23,402 bases of DNA, taken from contig JAJZLX010000038.1 in NCBI GenBank assembly GCA_021850555.1, forward strand, positions 1-23,402, given 5' to 3'. The position numbers and the translations under genes were made by a program. This DNA comes from Pseudomonadota bacterium (GTDB taxonomy: Bacteria > Pseudomonadota > Gammaproteobacteria > Steroidobacterales > Steroidobacteraceae). Positions 14,896-23,046 of this stretch are shown here, in pieces (the stretch's first letter is position 1; each line of letters opens with the position of its first letter). The notes below the pieces were generated by a model, which saw only the letters and a list, made by a program, of their open reading frames with translations, was not told where the DNA came from and searched no databases.

Positions 14896-14905
14896 GAGGA
14901 GTGGG

Positions 14906-14934
14906 ACTCTAGGGTCGGGCGATCGTTCCGTCAA
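14906..14934 (-). promoter_or_regulatory. Putative sigma70 promoter of the membrane protein-regulator-prenyltransferase operon
   Basis: On the minus strand TTGACG (14934-14929) and TAGAGT (14911-14906) are separated by 17 bases, a near-ideal arrangement. Transcription would start near 14899. This makes the ATG at 14895 nearly leaderless, or favours the ATG at 14874 as the start. Confidence 0.55.
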
Positions 14935-14936
14935 GT

Positions 14937-14953
14937 ACTCTGCATTGCAGAGT
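14937..14953. promoter_or_regulatory. Perfect 17-bp palindrome, operator candidate
   Basis: ACTCTGCA-T-TGCAGAGT: two 8-base arms exactly complementary around one central base. It abuts the -35 box of the minus-strand operon promoter and lies about 120 bases upstream of emrA, in the divergent intergenic region. Size and symmetry fit a dimeric winged-helix regulator such as the one encoded in the operon. Binding is inferred, not shown. Confidence 0.55.
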
Positions 14954-15072
14954 TGAGCCACGTCACAGAGCCGAAATGCGGCGAGTCGCGGAAAAAGGAC
15001 GCCCGGCGCCCGGTGGCGGTCTGCCGACTGGGGCAAGATGACGGCACTGCTTGTACGATATGCTTGCAGGCT

Positions 15073-16227
15073 ATGGAATCGGATTCACACGACGTCCGCG
15101 CCTTGCGGTCCGACTCGCCAGCACCCGGCGGGCAACCCACCGAGACACAGGATCCCGAAGCGGGCGCGGGTGCCGTCACGGGAAATCCGCGATCCACCGC
15201 AAAGCAGCGGCCGCGCGGGCGCCTGGCGCTCATCGCTCTGGCAATTGTGGTGCTGCTCGTGATCGGCGGGGCCTACGCCTGGTGGTACGAGAGCCATTTC
15301 GTCACCACCGACGACGCGTTCATCGACACCCGGATCGCCGCGGTCTCGCCCCGGGTGCCCGGGCGTGTGATCGCAGTGCCGGCCGTCGACAACGAGAAGG
15401 TGGCTGCCGGCGAGGTCCTGGTCAGGATCGATCCGGCCACCTACCAAGTGGCGCTGCAGCAGGCCTTGGCGGCCGAGCAGCTTGCGAAGACCGGCCTCGG
15501 CGAGGCGCGCGCCAACGTGGCGGTGGCCGGCGCCGCGCTCGAGCAGGCGCGAGCCTCGCTCATCAGCACACAAGCCCAGACGGCGAACGCGTTGGCGAAC
15601 TTGCACCGTTATCTTTTCCTGCGCCACCGCAACATCAGGGCCCTGGCTCGCACGCAGCTCGATCAAGTGGAGGCGGCCGCGCGCAGCGCGAGGGCCGAGC
15701 TGCGCGCGGCGCGCCAGCGAGTGGTCGGTGCGCAGGCGCAGCTCGGTGCATCCCGGGCAGCCGTCGCCGGCGCTTCCGCTCGCGTGGCGAGCGCCCGCGC
15801 GCAGGTCGCGGCGGCCAGGCTCGACCTCAACTACACGACCGTCAGGGCCGCCCAGGCCGGCCATATCGCGCAGAAGTCCGTGGCTCTCGGCAACTATGTC
15901 TCCCCGGGCCAGGAACTGATGGCGCTCGTGCCGCTCAAGGTGTGGGTGACCGCGAACTTCAAAGAGACCGACCTGTACCTCATCCACCCGGGTCAACGCG
16001 TGAGCATCCACATAGACGCCTGTCCGCGGGCCGATGCCCACGGTCACGTCCAGTCGATCCAACGCGGCTCCGGGGAGGCGTTCGACCTGCTGCCGCCGCA
16101 GAACGCCACCGGCAACTACATCAAGATCGTGCAGCGGGTGCCGGTGAGGATCGCCTTCGACTCGATCCCGAAGGGCTGCGTGCTCGGGCCGGGCATGTCG
16201 GTCGAGCCGGACGTCAGGATCAATTGA
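15073..16227 (+). CDS. emrA: EmrA/HlyD-type membrane fusion protein of a multidrug efflux pump
   Basis: A 384-residue periplasmic adaptor. A 50-residue cytoplasmic head is followed by one membrane anchor (about residues 50-72, LALIALAIVVLLVIGGAYAWW). Next is the EmrA-type entry HFVTTDDAFIDTRIAAVSPRVPGRV, a lipoyl half-motif (VLVRIDPATYQVAL), a long Ala/Arg/Gln-rich coiled-coil hairpin (about 135-250), the second lipoyl half (TTVRAAQAGHIAQKSVALGNYVSPGQELMAL, about 255-285), and a beta-barrel domain with VWVTANFKETDLYLIHPGQ. This order defines the adaptor that connects an inner-membrane EmrB transporter to an outer-membrane TolC-type channel. No TolC gene lies nearby. The start at 15073 is chosen because upstream codons are in the divergent promoter region; its ribosome binding site (GCAGG) is weak. 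It ends one base before emrB. Confidence 0.9.
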   Translation: MESDSHDVRALRSDSPAPGGQPTETQDPEAGAGAVTGNPRSTAKQRPRGRLALIALAIVVLLVIGGAYAWWYESHFVTTDDAFIDTRIAAVSPRVPGRVIAVPAVDNEKVAAGEVLVRIDPATYQVALQQALAAEQLAKTGLGEARANVAVAGAALEQARASLISTQAQTANALANLHRYLFLRHRNIRALARTQLDQVEAAARSARAELRAARQRVVGAQAQLGASRAAVAGASARVASARAQVAAARLDLNYTTVRAAQAGHIAQKSVALGNYVSPGQELMALVPLKVWVTANFKETDLYLIHPGQRVSIHIDACPRADAHGHVQSIQRGSGEAFDLLPPQNATGNYIKIVQRVPVRIAFDSIPKGCVLGPGMSVEPDVRIN

Positions 16228-16228
16228 T

Positions 16229-17887
16229 ATGGCCGGGCCCGGTGAAAAGGGCAAGGCTGCGCACGTGTGGACTGCGGACCGCTCGGCCGCAGGCCGCCAC
16301 AGCCCGTGGCTGATCGCCACGATCATCTCCATCTCGGCATTCATGGAGGTGCTCGACACTGCCATCGCGAACGTGTCGTTGCAGCACATCGCCGGCTCCC
16401 TTTCCGCCACGTACGATGAGGCGACGTGGGTTCTGACCAGCTACCTTATCGCCAATGCCGTGGTGGTCCCCGCGAGCAGCTGGCTCTCGAACGTGGTCGG
16501 CCGCAAGCGCTACTACATGGCGAGCGTCGCGCTGTTCACCATCTCATCGCTGTTCTGCGGACTGGCGCCATCGCTGACGCTCCTGATCGTGGCGCGCGTC
16601 GTCCAGGGCATCGGCGGCGGGGGGCTCGCACCGGTCACGCAGGCGATGCTGATCGATTCGTTTGCGCCGCAGTCCCGCGGCAAGGCCATGTCGGTGTATG
16701 GGATGACCGTCATCCTCGCCCCGATGCTTGGGCCGTTGCTCGGCGGCTACATTACCGACCACTCCTCCTGGCACTGGATCTTCTTCATCAACGTGCCGAT
16801 CGGTTTCCTGTCGCTGTCACTGGTGCAGGCGTACGTCGATGAGCCGCCGCTGCTCATCGCGGAGCGCAAGGCCCGCTGGAAGCAGGGCATACGATTCGAC
16901 TACGCGGGTGCGGCGTTGATCTCCCTCGGTCTCGCCGCGCTCGAGGTGATGACGGACCGCGGTGTGGAAGACGATTGGTTCGCCAGCCCCGTGATCCGCA
17001 CGGCCGCCATCATCTCCGGAGTGTGCATCATCGCGTTCGTGGTGTGGGAGCTGTTCGCCCGCGAGCCGCTGCTCGAGATGCGCCTGTTCAAGCACCGCAA
17101 CTTCTCCATCGGCGTGCTGATCATCATGGTGATCGGCGTGATCCTCTTCGGCACCACCCAGTTCGTGCCGCAGTTCCTGCAGCAGGTCATGGGCTATACA
17201 GCGCAGCAGGCGGGGCTTGCGCTCACCCTGGGGGGGGTCACCACGATGGTCACCATGCCGCTCGCCGGGGTGCTGACCGGCCGCACCCGCCCGCGCAACA
17301 TGATGTGGATGGCGTTCGCGGTGATCTGCGTCTCCTTGTGGATGATGGCGCACTTTGCCGTCACCGTGACCTTCTACCAGGTGGCGTACGCGCGGGCCTG
17401 GCAGTCCGCGGGCATCCCGTTCCTGTTCGTGCCGTTGATGACCGCGGCTTATGTCGGTGTGCCTGCGAATCGCACCGGCAACGCCGCCGCCATGATCGCC
17501 GTGGGGCGCAATGTCGGCGGCAGCATCGGCATCGCCATGGTGCAGGCATTGCTCGCGCGCCGTGAGCAGTTTCATCAAGCACGCCTGGTGGGCCGGCTGC
17601 AGCCGCTCAACGCGGCCTATGTCCACGCCGTGCACGTGCTCACGCGGATGTTCGCCGGTCGCGGCGCGGCGCCCGCGGCCGCCGCGCACATGGCCGTGGC
17701 TCAGATCTACGCGCTCATGCAGCGCCAGGCGCTGATGATGTCGTTCGATGACGTATTCTGGGCGCTGATGATATTCGTCATCGTGATCTCGCCGCTGCTG
17801 CTGTTGCTGCGGCCGCCTCCAGCCCACCACGGTCGCCGTGGCGAGGCGACGGCTGAGGCGGAGAACGTGACCGAAATGCCTCTTTAG
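16229..17887 (+). CDS. emrB: EmrB/QacA-type drug:proton antiporter (DHA2 family, MFS)
   Basis: A 552-residue inner-membrane transporter with about 14 membrane helices, the DHA2 architecture. Signature parts are MEVLDTAIANVSLQHIAGSL (motif D1, Asp43), WLSNVVGRKRYY (motif A loop), ARVVQGIGGGGLAP (motif B with its Arg), and VILAPMLGPLLGGYI (motif C, the antiporter motif). It would export hydrophobic compounds by proton exchange through the EmrA adaptor. Its ATG follows the emrA stop by one base, so the two are coupled. The last 30 residues are polar and charged. The natural substrate cannot be inferred; the kynurenine-pathway genes just downstream and the divergent lipid-related operon upstream are both candidate sources. 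Confidence 0.93.
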   Translation: MAGPGEKGKAAHVWTADRSAAGRHSPWLIATIISISAFMEVLDTAIANVSLQHIAGSLSATYDEATWVLTSYLIANAVVVPASSWLSNVVGRKRYYMASVALFTISSLFCGLAPSLTLLIVARVVQGIGGGGLAPVTQAMLIDSFAPQSRGKAMSVYGMTVILAPMLGPLLGGYITDHSSWHWIFFINVPIGFLSLSLVQAYVDEPPLLIAERKARWKQGIRFDYAGAALISLGLAALEVMTDRGVEDDWFASPVIRTAAIISGVCIIAFVVWELFAREPLLEMRLFKHRNFSIGVLIIMVIGVILFGTTQFVPQFLQQVMGYTAQQAGLALTLGGVTTMVTMPLAGVLTGRTRPRNMMWMAFAVICVSLWMMAHFAVTVTFYQVAYARAWQSAGIPFLFVPLMTAAYVGVPANRTGNAAAMIAVGRNVGGSIGIAMVQALLARREQFHQARLVGRLQPLNAAYVHAVHVLTRMFAGRGAAPAAAAHMAVAQIYALMQRQALMMSFDDVFWALMIFVIVISPLLLLLRPPPAHHGRRGEATAEAENVTEMPL

Positions 17888-17932
17888 GTTGAAGCGTCGG
17901 ATCCGGCGTTCCTCTCCGGCCCGACGCGGCGG

Positions 17933-17951
17933 CGGGCACATTCGGTGCCCG
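17933..17951 (+). terminator. Hairpin after emrB (possible terminator, no T-run)
   Basis: CGGGCAC (17933-17939) pairs perfectly with GTGCCCG (17945-17951) around a five-base loop ATTCG, 46 bases after the emrB stop. No run of T follows, so it may only be a partial or Rho-assisted stop. Confidence 0.35.
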
Positions 17952-18042
17952 ACCCGCGGAGTCGCGCCGCTTGATGATTCAGGGTCGAGATGTGTCGATG
18001 GGCAATGAGTTTCGCTTACGGCGTGTCAGGTGAGGATGAGCT

Positions 18043-19314
18043 ATGGCGTTGACCCTGGAGAGCGCGCTCGAGGCAGACGCCGCGGATCCCTTGGCGCCGC
18101 TGCGTGAGCGCTTCGGGATACCGCGGACGGCGCAGGGCGAGCGTTGCATCTACCTCTGCGGCCACTCGCTCGGGCTGATGCCCCTCGCCGCGCGCGCAGA
18201 GATCGCCCAGGAGCTCGATGACTGGGAGCATCTGGCGGTGCTCGGCCACGAGCACGCACGCAGGCCTTGGATTCCCTATCACGATGCGCTGGCGGGGGAG
18301 GTGGCGCAGCTGCTTGGGTGCCGGGAGGACGAAGTCGCGGTCATGAACTCGCTCACGGTCAACCTGCAGCTGATGCTCGCGAGCTTCTATCGCCCCGAGG
18401 GCGGGCGGCGTGCGATCCTCATCGAGGCCGGGGCGTTCCCGTCCGATCGCTACGCGGTGACGACCCACCTTCAGTGGCGCGGCCTCGATCCGCGGGAGTG
18501 TCTCATCGAGCTTGCCCCGCGTGAGGGGGAGGATCTGATCGGCGAGACGGATCTGGAGGCCGTGCTCGAGCGCCGCGGCGAGCAGATCGCACTCGTGCTC
18601 TGGCCCGGGGTGCAGTACCTGACGGGCCAGGTGTTCGACCTGGCGCGTATCGAGCGCGCGGCACATGCCGCCGGAGCGCTGGTCGGATTCGATCTCGCGC
18701 ACTCCGTGGGCAACATGCCGTACCCGCTGCGCGACAGTGCGGCGGATTTCGCCGTCTGGTGCAGTTACAAGTATCTCAATGCCGGTCCGGGCGCGATCGG
18801 CGGCTGCTTCGTGCACCGGCGGCATTTCGATCCGGCTCGGCCGCGGCTCGCCGGCTGGTGGGGTCACGAGCTTGCCACCCGTTTTGACATGCCGCACGAG
18901 TTTCGGGCTGCTTCAGGCGCGGCCGGCTTTCAATTGAGCAATCAGTCCGTGCTTGCCGCCGCACCTCTCATTGCCTCCCTGGAGCTGTTTCGGGAGGCCG
19001 GCATGCGGCGCTTGCGCGAGAAGTCGGTCACCCTCACCGCCTTTCTCGATCAGCTCATTGCCGAGCGCACCCCGCAGGTGCGCTCGATCACGCCGCGGGC
19101 CGCCGCCGCGCGCGGCGCGCAGCTCTCATTGCGGCTGAACGGTGGACCGGAGCGCGGCCGGCGCGTGTTCCGGTGGCTTGCCGCGCGCGGTGCCATATGC
19201 GATTGGAGGGAGCCGGACATCATCCGGGCCGCTCCCGTACCGCTTTACAATGGGTTTGAGGACGTCTTCAACTTCGTCGCGCTCCTCGAGGAAGCGCTGC
19301 GGTCGAACGACTGA
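18043..19314 (+). CDS. kynU: Kynureninase
   Basis: A 423-residue PLP enzyme that splits kynurenine to anthranilate and alanine, or 3-hydroxykynurenine to 3-hydroxyanthranilate. The fold-type I active site is clear: Lys243 in CSYKYLNAGPGAIGG binds PLP as a Schiff base, Asp217 in GFDLAHSVGNMP contacts the pyridine nitrogen, and FPSD (132-135) with the NSLTVNLQLML segment lines the cofactor pocket. The N-terminal YLCGHSLGLMP and the GWWGHE segment are kynureninase hallmarks. AGGATGAG upstream gives a fair ribosome binding site for the ATG at 18043. The stop overlaps the kmo start by one base, so the pair is cotranscribed. Tryptophan 2,3-dioxygenase and formamidase, needed to make kynurenine, are not in this window. 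The pathway can supply 3-hydroxyanthranilate for NAD or other aromatic products. Confidence 0.95.
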   Translation: MALTLESALEADAADPLAPLRERFGIPRTAQGERCIYLCGHSLGLMPLAARAEIAQELDDWEHLAVLGHEHARRPWIPYHDALAGEVAQLLGCREDEVAVMNSLTVNLQLMLASFYRPEGGRRAILIEAGAFPSDRYAVTTHLQWRGLDPRECLIELAPREGEDLIGETDLEAVLERRGEQIALVLWPGVQYLTGQVFDLARIERAAHAAGALVGFDLAHSVGNMPYPLRDSAADFAVWCSYKYLNAGPGAIGGCFVHRRHFDPARPRLAGWWGHELATRFDMPHEFRAASGAAGFQLSNQSVLAAAPLIASLELFREAGMRRLREKSVTLTAFLDQLIAERTPQVRSITPRAAAARGAQLSLRLNGGPERGRRVFRWLAARGAICDWREPDIIRAAPVPLYNGFEDVFNFVALLEEALRSND

Positions 19315-20666
19315 TGAAGCCGCAGCAGGTGACGATCGTCGGGGCGGGACTCACCGGGCCACTGCTGGCGCTGATGTTGGCACGACGGGGATTTTCAGTG
19401 ACGCTCTACGAGCGCAGGGCGGACCCGCGGATCGGCCGCATCGAGGCGGGCCGGTCGATCAACCTGGCGCTGTCCGCCCGGGGTATCCGCGCGCTCGAGC
19501 GCGCCGGGGTGTACGGTGAAGTCGAGCCCCTCCTGATCCCGATGCGTGGACGGATGGTGCACGAGCCCTCGGGTGAGCCCGCGTTGCAGCCGTATGGGCA
19601 GCGGGCCTGGGAGGTCAATTACTCGGTCGGGCGCGCGGCGCTCAACCGCGTCCTCACCGAGGCGGCCGGGCGGGCGGGCGCCGATGTGCGCTTTGCCCAG
19701 CGCTGCCTTGGTCTCAATCCAGACGGGGGCCGTCTGCTGCTGCAGGACGAGCAGTCCGGGCGCAAATACGAGACGGCGCCCGGTGTTGTGATCGCGGCCG
19801 ATGGTGCCGGGTCGGCGCTTCGCGGCGCGCTCGAGGCGGTCGGCGCCGCGGTGGTCCGGATCGAGCCGCTCGAGCACGATTACAAGGAGATGACGCTGCC
19901 GGCCGTGGCCGGCCGGCACGTGCTCGAGCCGGGCGCGCTGCACATCTGGCCCCGGGGCGGGTTCATGCTGATCGCGCTCCCGAACCCCGACGGCAGTTTC
20001 ACAGCGACGCTGTTTCTGGCACGCGAGGGCGAGCAGAGTTTCACCGCGTTGGCCGAGGATTTCGCGGCGGAGCGGTTTTTCACGGAGCAATTCCCGGACC
20101 TGCGGGCGTACCTGCCGCACTTGCTCGGCGACTTTCGCCGCAACCCGGAAGGAAGGCTCGCCACGGTGCACACCGCCGGCTGGCATCTCGGCGGCAAGGC
20201 GTTGCTGCTCGGTGATGCCGCGCACGCCATCGTCCCGTTCCATGGCCAGGGGATGAACGCGGGCTTCGAGGACTGCGCGGTGCTCGAGGATCTGCTCGCG
20301 CAGTGCGATGACTGGGATGAGCTGTTCAGGCAGTTCGAGCGGCTGCGCCGGCCTAACACCGAGGCCATCGCGCAGATGGCGCTTGAGAACTACCTCGAGA
20401 TGCGCGACAGTGTGCGCGATCCGGGCTTTCTGCGACGCAAGCAGCTCGCGTTCGCGCTGGAGAAGCGCTTCCCGGACCGGTTCATTCCGCGCTACTCGAT
20501 GGTGATGTTCCATCCCGAGATTTCCTACCTCGAGGCGCTGCGGCGCGGGCAGCTTCAGCTGGCGATTCTCGAGCAGCTCGATCGCCGGGGCGAGCAGTCT
20601 GGCGGGGTCGACTTCGAGCTTGCGCAAGCGCTGGTGCGCGAGCGGCTGCCGGCGCTGAGGTCATGA
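19314..20666 (+). CDS. kmo: Kynurenine 3-monooxygenase
   Basis: A 450-residue FAD-dependent hydroxylase that converts kynurenine to 3-hydroxykynurenine with NADPH and oxygen. The FAD dinucleotide motif is VTIVGAGLTGPLLALMLARRG at residues 6-26, with the acidic YERR at the end of the second strand. The family's RSINLALSARGIRALE follows, and the second FAD motif GDAAHAIVPFHGQGMNAGFEDC lies near residue 300. The C-terminus (SYLEALRRGQ region) is the part that forms the substrate-side helix in bacterial KMO. Length and motifs match bacterial KMO well. The ATG overlaps the kynU stop (TGATG). Together the two enzymes yield 3-hydroxyanthranilate; no kynA, kynB or downstream dioxygenase is in view. 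Confidence 0.95.
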   Translation: MKPQQVTIVGAGLTGPLLALMLARRGFSVTLYERRADPRIGRIEAGRSINLALSARGIRALERAGVYGEVEPLLIPMRGRMVHEPSGEPALQPYGQRAWEVNYSVGRAALNRVLTEAAGRAGADVRFAQRCLGLNPDGGRLLLQDEQSGRKYETAPGVVIAADGAGSALRGALEAVGAAVVRIEPLEHDYKEMTLPAVAGRHVLEPGALHIWPRGGFMLIALPNPDGSFTATLFLAREGEQSFTALAEDFAAERFFTEQFPDLRAYLPHLLGDFRRNPEGRLATVHTAGWHLGGKALLLGDAAHAIVPFHGQGMNAGFEDCAVLEDLLAQCDDWDELFRQFERLRRPNTEAIAQMALENYLEMRDSVRDPGFLRRKQLAFALEKRFPDRFIPRYSMVMFHPEISYLEALRRGQLQLAILEQLDRRGEQSGGVDFELAQALVRERLPALRS

Positions 20667-20739
20667 CCCGATCCATGTCATCCGGCCCGGAATTCGGACC
20701 AGCCGCACTTCATCAACAGATCACGCTAGAATCAATCCT

Positions 20740-21069
20740 ATGAACCGAGTTACCACCGATGGGGTCATCGAGTACGGCCCCCACGACGTGCGGACCCTGC
20801 TTGCCGAGGGTCGCATCCTGCTGATCGACGTGCGAGAGCCGGACGAGTACGCCATGGAGCGGATCCCCGGCGCGTTGCTCTATCCGCTGTCCACGTTCGA
20901 TGCCGAGCACCTGCCCGCCGAGGGTCAGCGCGTGGTGGTGTTTCACTGCGCTGCCGACGGCCGCTCGCTCACCGCCGCGCGATTGCGCAAGGCCGCCGGT
21001 CAGCCGGCCGCGCACATGGCCGGTGGTATCACGGCCTGGAAGGCTTTGGGCCTGCCTACCGTCAGTTAG
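20740..21069 (+). CDS. Single-domain rhodanese-like protein
   Basis: A 109-residue rhodanese domain. LLIDVREPDEYAMERIPGALLYPL is the N-terminal signature, the active-site loop is HCAADGRS with Cys70 and the loop closing on Arg75, and MAGGITAWKALGLP is the C-terminal signature. It lacks a signal peptide, so it acts in the cytoplasm. Such small proteins carry persulfide sulfur; the acceptor is unknown. A TAGAAT hexamer (20727-20732) ends eight bases before the ATG, so if it is a -10 box the message would be nearly leaderless, in line with the absence of a ribosome binding site; the -35 region is poor. It lies 73 bases after kmo and 9 bases before trmB, probably cotranscribed with the latter. 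Confidence 0.9.
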   Translation: MNRVTTDGVIEYGPHDVRTLLAEGRILLIDVREPDEYAMERIPGALLYPLSTFDAEHLPAEGQRVVVFHCAADGRSLTAARLRKAAGQPAAHMAGGITAWKALGLPTVS

Positions 21070-21078
21070 GTATCGGGG

Positions 21079-21762
21079 TTGAGTCACGCCGAGCACCCGC
21101 GTGGCGTCCGCTCGTTCGTGACCCGCGCTGGACGTATCACGCCCGCGCAGGAGCGGGCGCTCGAGACGCTTTGGCCGAAATACGGCCTCGATCCGGACGG
21201 TCCGATCGACCTCGATGCGCTGTTCGGCCGAAGGGCGGCCCGCGTGGCCGAGATCGGCTTCGGCAACGGCGACCATCTTCTCGCTCTGGCGCAGGCCCAT
21301 CCCGAGCAGGATTTCCTCGGCATCGAGGTGCACCGGCCCGGGGTGGGGCGGTTGCTGCTGCGGCTCGAGGCGCAAGGCGTGGGCAATGTCCGGGTGGTCT
21401 GCCACGATGCGGTGGAGGTGCTCGAGCGCTACCTCCCCGGTCCGTGCCTGGACGAGATCCTGATCCTCTTCCCGGATCCCTGGCCGAAGAAGCGCCATCA
21501 CAAGCGGCGCCTCATCCAACCGGCCTTCGTCGGCCTTCTGGCCGAGCGGCTGAAGAGTGGGGGCACGGTGCGTCTCGCGACGGACTGGGCGCCCTACGCC
21601 GAGGAAATGCTGACCCATCTGGCGGCTGAGACGCGCCTGCGCAACCTTGCGCCGGATGGGGGTTATGTGCCGCGTCCCGGGGAGCGCCAAGCCACCCGTT
21701 TTGAGCGTCGGGGCGAACGCCTGGGGCACGCAGTGTGGGACTTGGCCTTTAGCAGAGCTTAA
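21079..21762 (+). CDS. trmB: tRNA (guanine-N7-)-methyltransferase
   Basis: A 227-residue SAM-dependent enzyme that methylates G46 in the variable loop of tRNAs. Family marks are FVTRAGRITPAQERAL near the N-terminus, the SAM motif VAEIGFGNGDHLLALA (about 56-71), FLGIEVHRPGVG, and the hallmark ILILFPDPWPKKRHHKRRLIQ (about 127-147). The C-terminal LATDWAPYAEEML and TRFERRGERLGHAVWDL complete the family pattern. The start is taken as TTG at 21079 because it precedes the family N-terminus (RSFVTRAG) at the usual distance, with GGGG directly upstream; no in-frame ATG lies between it and the first domain. The gene follows the rhodanese gene by 9 bases and converges with the marC-family gene, leaving 3 bases between stops. 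Confidence 0.95.
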   Translation: MSHAEHPRGVRSFVTRAGRITPAQERALETLWPKYGLDPDGPIDLDALFGRRAARVAEIGFGNGDHLLALAQAHPEQDFLGIEVHRPGVGRLLLRLEAQGVGNVRVVCHDAVEVLERYLPGPCLDEILILFPDPWPKKRHHKRRLIQPAFVGLLAERLKSGGTVRLATDWAPYAEEMLTHLAAETRLRNLAPDGGYVPRPGERQATRFERRGERLGHAVWDLAFSRA

Positions 21763-21765
21763 GAC

Positions 21766-22455
21766 CTAGCTTCCATGCAGGAACGCGGACCGGAATCCGT
21801 CGACCACGAACTGCACGGCGAGCGCCCCCAGCACCACGCCGAAGAGCCGGCCGGCCACATTGACTCCGGTCACGCCGATGATCCGCATCAGCGGCTCGGC
21901 CAGCCACATGATGATCAGCGCGATCGCCAGCACGAACATCGCCGCCAAGAACAGGAACAGGAATTGCAGCGGGTCTTGCAGCAGATGCAGCGGCCCGAAC
22001 CACAAGAGCACCGTGGCGAGCGCCCCGGGTCCGGTAATGAACGGGAAGGCCAGCGGGACCACCGAGATGTCGGCGCGCCGGTGGCTCTCGGCCTGCTCGT
22101 CCCTCGAGGTGCGGCTGCCGGACTCCCGCGCGAACACCATTTCGAGCGCCAGCAGGAACAGCAGCACCCCCCCGAAGATGCGGAACGCGGCGAGGCTGAT
22201 GCCCATGAGAGCGAGGAACGGCGCTCCGCCCAGGGCGAATAAGGCGAGGATCACCGCCGCGACAACCGTGGCCTTCAAGGCCATGCGGTGACGGTATTCG
22301 CGAGTGGCCCCCTGGGTAAGGCTGCTGAAGATCGGCAGCAGCGAGATAGGCTCGACCACCGCGATGAAGACCACGAAGAACTTCAGGGGCTGCTCGAGCA
22401 GGGGTGGCATCCGTAGTTTCTCGTTCTTGAAAGCGGCACAGGTGAGGCGCAACAT
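21766..22455 (-). CDS. MarC-family integral membrane protein
   Basis: A 229-residue inner-membrane protein with about six helices. The first helix carries FFVVFIAVVEPISLLPIF, the conserved N-terminal P(I/L)SLxPIF pattern, and the third region RIFGGVLLFLLALEMVF is typical. A charged cytoplasmic loop (ARESGSRTSRDEQAESHRRAD) is followed by ISVVPLAFPFITGPGALATVLL, the second hallmark of the family with its repeated Pro/Gly. The last helices are FLAAMFVLAIALIIMWLAEPL and GVVLGALAVQFVVDGF. MarC proteins were once linked to multiple antibiotic resistance but have no settled function. The ATG at 22455 has GAGGAA at a good distance; an internal ATG at 22410 would remove the 15-residue extension and is also possible. 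Confidence 0.9.
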   Translation of the reverse strand: MLRLTCAAFKNEKLRMPPLLEQPLKFFVVFIAVVEPISLLPIFSSLTQGATREYRHRMALKATVVAAVILALFALGGAPFLALMGISLAAFRIFGGVLLFLLALEMVFARESGSRTSRDEQAESHRRADISVVPLAFPFITGPGALATVLLWFGPLHLLQDPLQFLFLFLAAMFVLAIALIIMWLAEPLMRIIGVTGVNVAGRLFGVVLGALAVQFVVDGFRSAFLHGS

Positions 22456-22581
22456 GGGCGCACGTTCCTCGCTCGGCGGGCGCAGGATACCAGCTCCGCA
22501 ACCCTCCGGGCGCTGTCATGCGCAACTGCCGGGACGCGTGATTCGAGGCGTCGGGGGACGGCGTCGCGGAGAGGGTTCACC

Positions 22582-22896
22582 ATGGTGGCTCCACAACCAA
22601 GAATCGGCGACTGGTACCGCTCGAACGGCGGTGAGCTGTTCGAAGTGGTCGCGGTCGACGAAGACGACGATACGATCGATATCCAGTACTTCGACGGTAC
22701 GGTCGAGGAGATGGACCGCGAAGACTGGGAGGCGCAGTGGGAGGAGGGCCTGATCGAGGCCGCCGAGCCTCCGGAGGACTGGAGCGGCTCGGTGGACGTG
22801 GAAGCCGGCGACGAGGAGCCCCGGGGTGGGGAGTCATTCGGCGAGGACACGACTCCGCGGGCAGGCTCACTCGATGGCCTCGACCTGTTCGAATGA
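22582..22896 (+). CDS. Small acidic DUF6763-like protein
   Basis: A 104-residue, strongly acidic protein. Residues 1-60 (IGDWYRSNGGELFEVVAVDE, IDIQYFDGTVEEMDREDWE) match the pattern of the gammaproteobacterial DUF6763 family: an SH3-like strand-rich N-terminus, then the conserved APEDWSG-type motif, here PPEDWSG at about 67-73. The C-terminal third is low-complexity and acidic. No function is established. An upstream GGAGAGGG supports the ATG at 22582. It is transcribed divergently from the marC-family gene with 126 bases between; no clear promoter boxes were identified there. Confidence 0.8.
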   Translation: MVAPQPRIGDWYRSNGGELFEVVAVDEDDDTIDIQYFDGTVEEMDREDWEAQWEEGLIEAAEPPEDWSGSVDVEAGDEEPRGGESFGEDTTPRAGSLDGLDLFE

Positions 22897-22929
22897 ACCG
22901 CCGGGAGCGATGACTCGGCGCAGTCTCGT

Positions 22930-23000
22930 GCCCCGGCCTTCGGGGCGGCCTGCGGCGTCAGGCGCTGCGGGCAACTCGCGGCCCCGGAAAGACCCGGGGC
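22930..23000. terminator. Two GC-rich hairpins between convergent genes
   Basis: GCCCCG/CGGGGC (22930-22946, loop GCCTT) and GCCCCGG/CCGGGGC (22981-23000, loop AAAGAC) lie in the 150-base gap between the DUF6763 gene and the convergent Rieske gene. Neither has a T-run, but their placement fits bidirectional termination. Confidence 0.35.
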
Positions 23001-23046
23001 GAGGCGCGGGATGAGCCGGGCGATGAGCTGACCGGCGCACCGCTCG

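Noticed and set aside
15085..16410. Long minus-strand open frame opposite emrA
   Set aside because: Shadow of a gene with full adaptor architecture; it would also run across the divergent promoter.
19395..20627. Long minus-strand open frame opposite kmo
   Set aside because: Shadow frame; kmo motifs on the other strand are unambiguous.
20713..21729. Minus-strand frame covering the rhodanese and trmB genes
   Set aside because: It spans two well-supported plus-strand genes and shows no domain.
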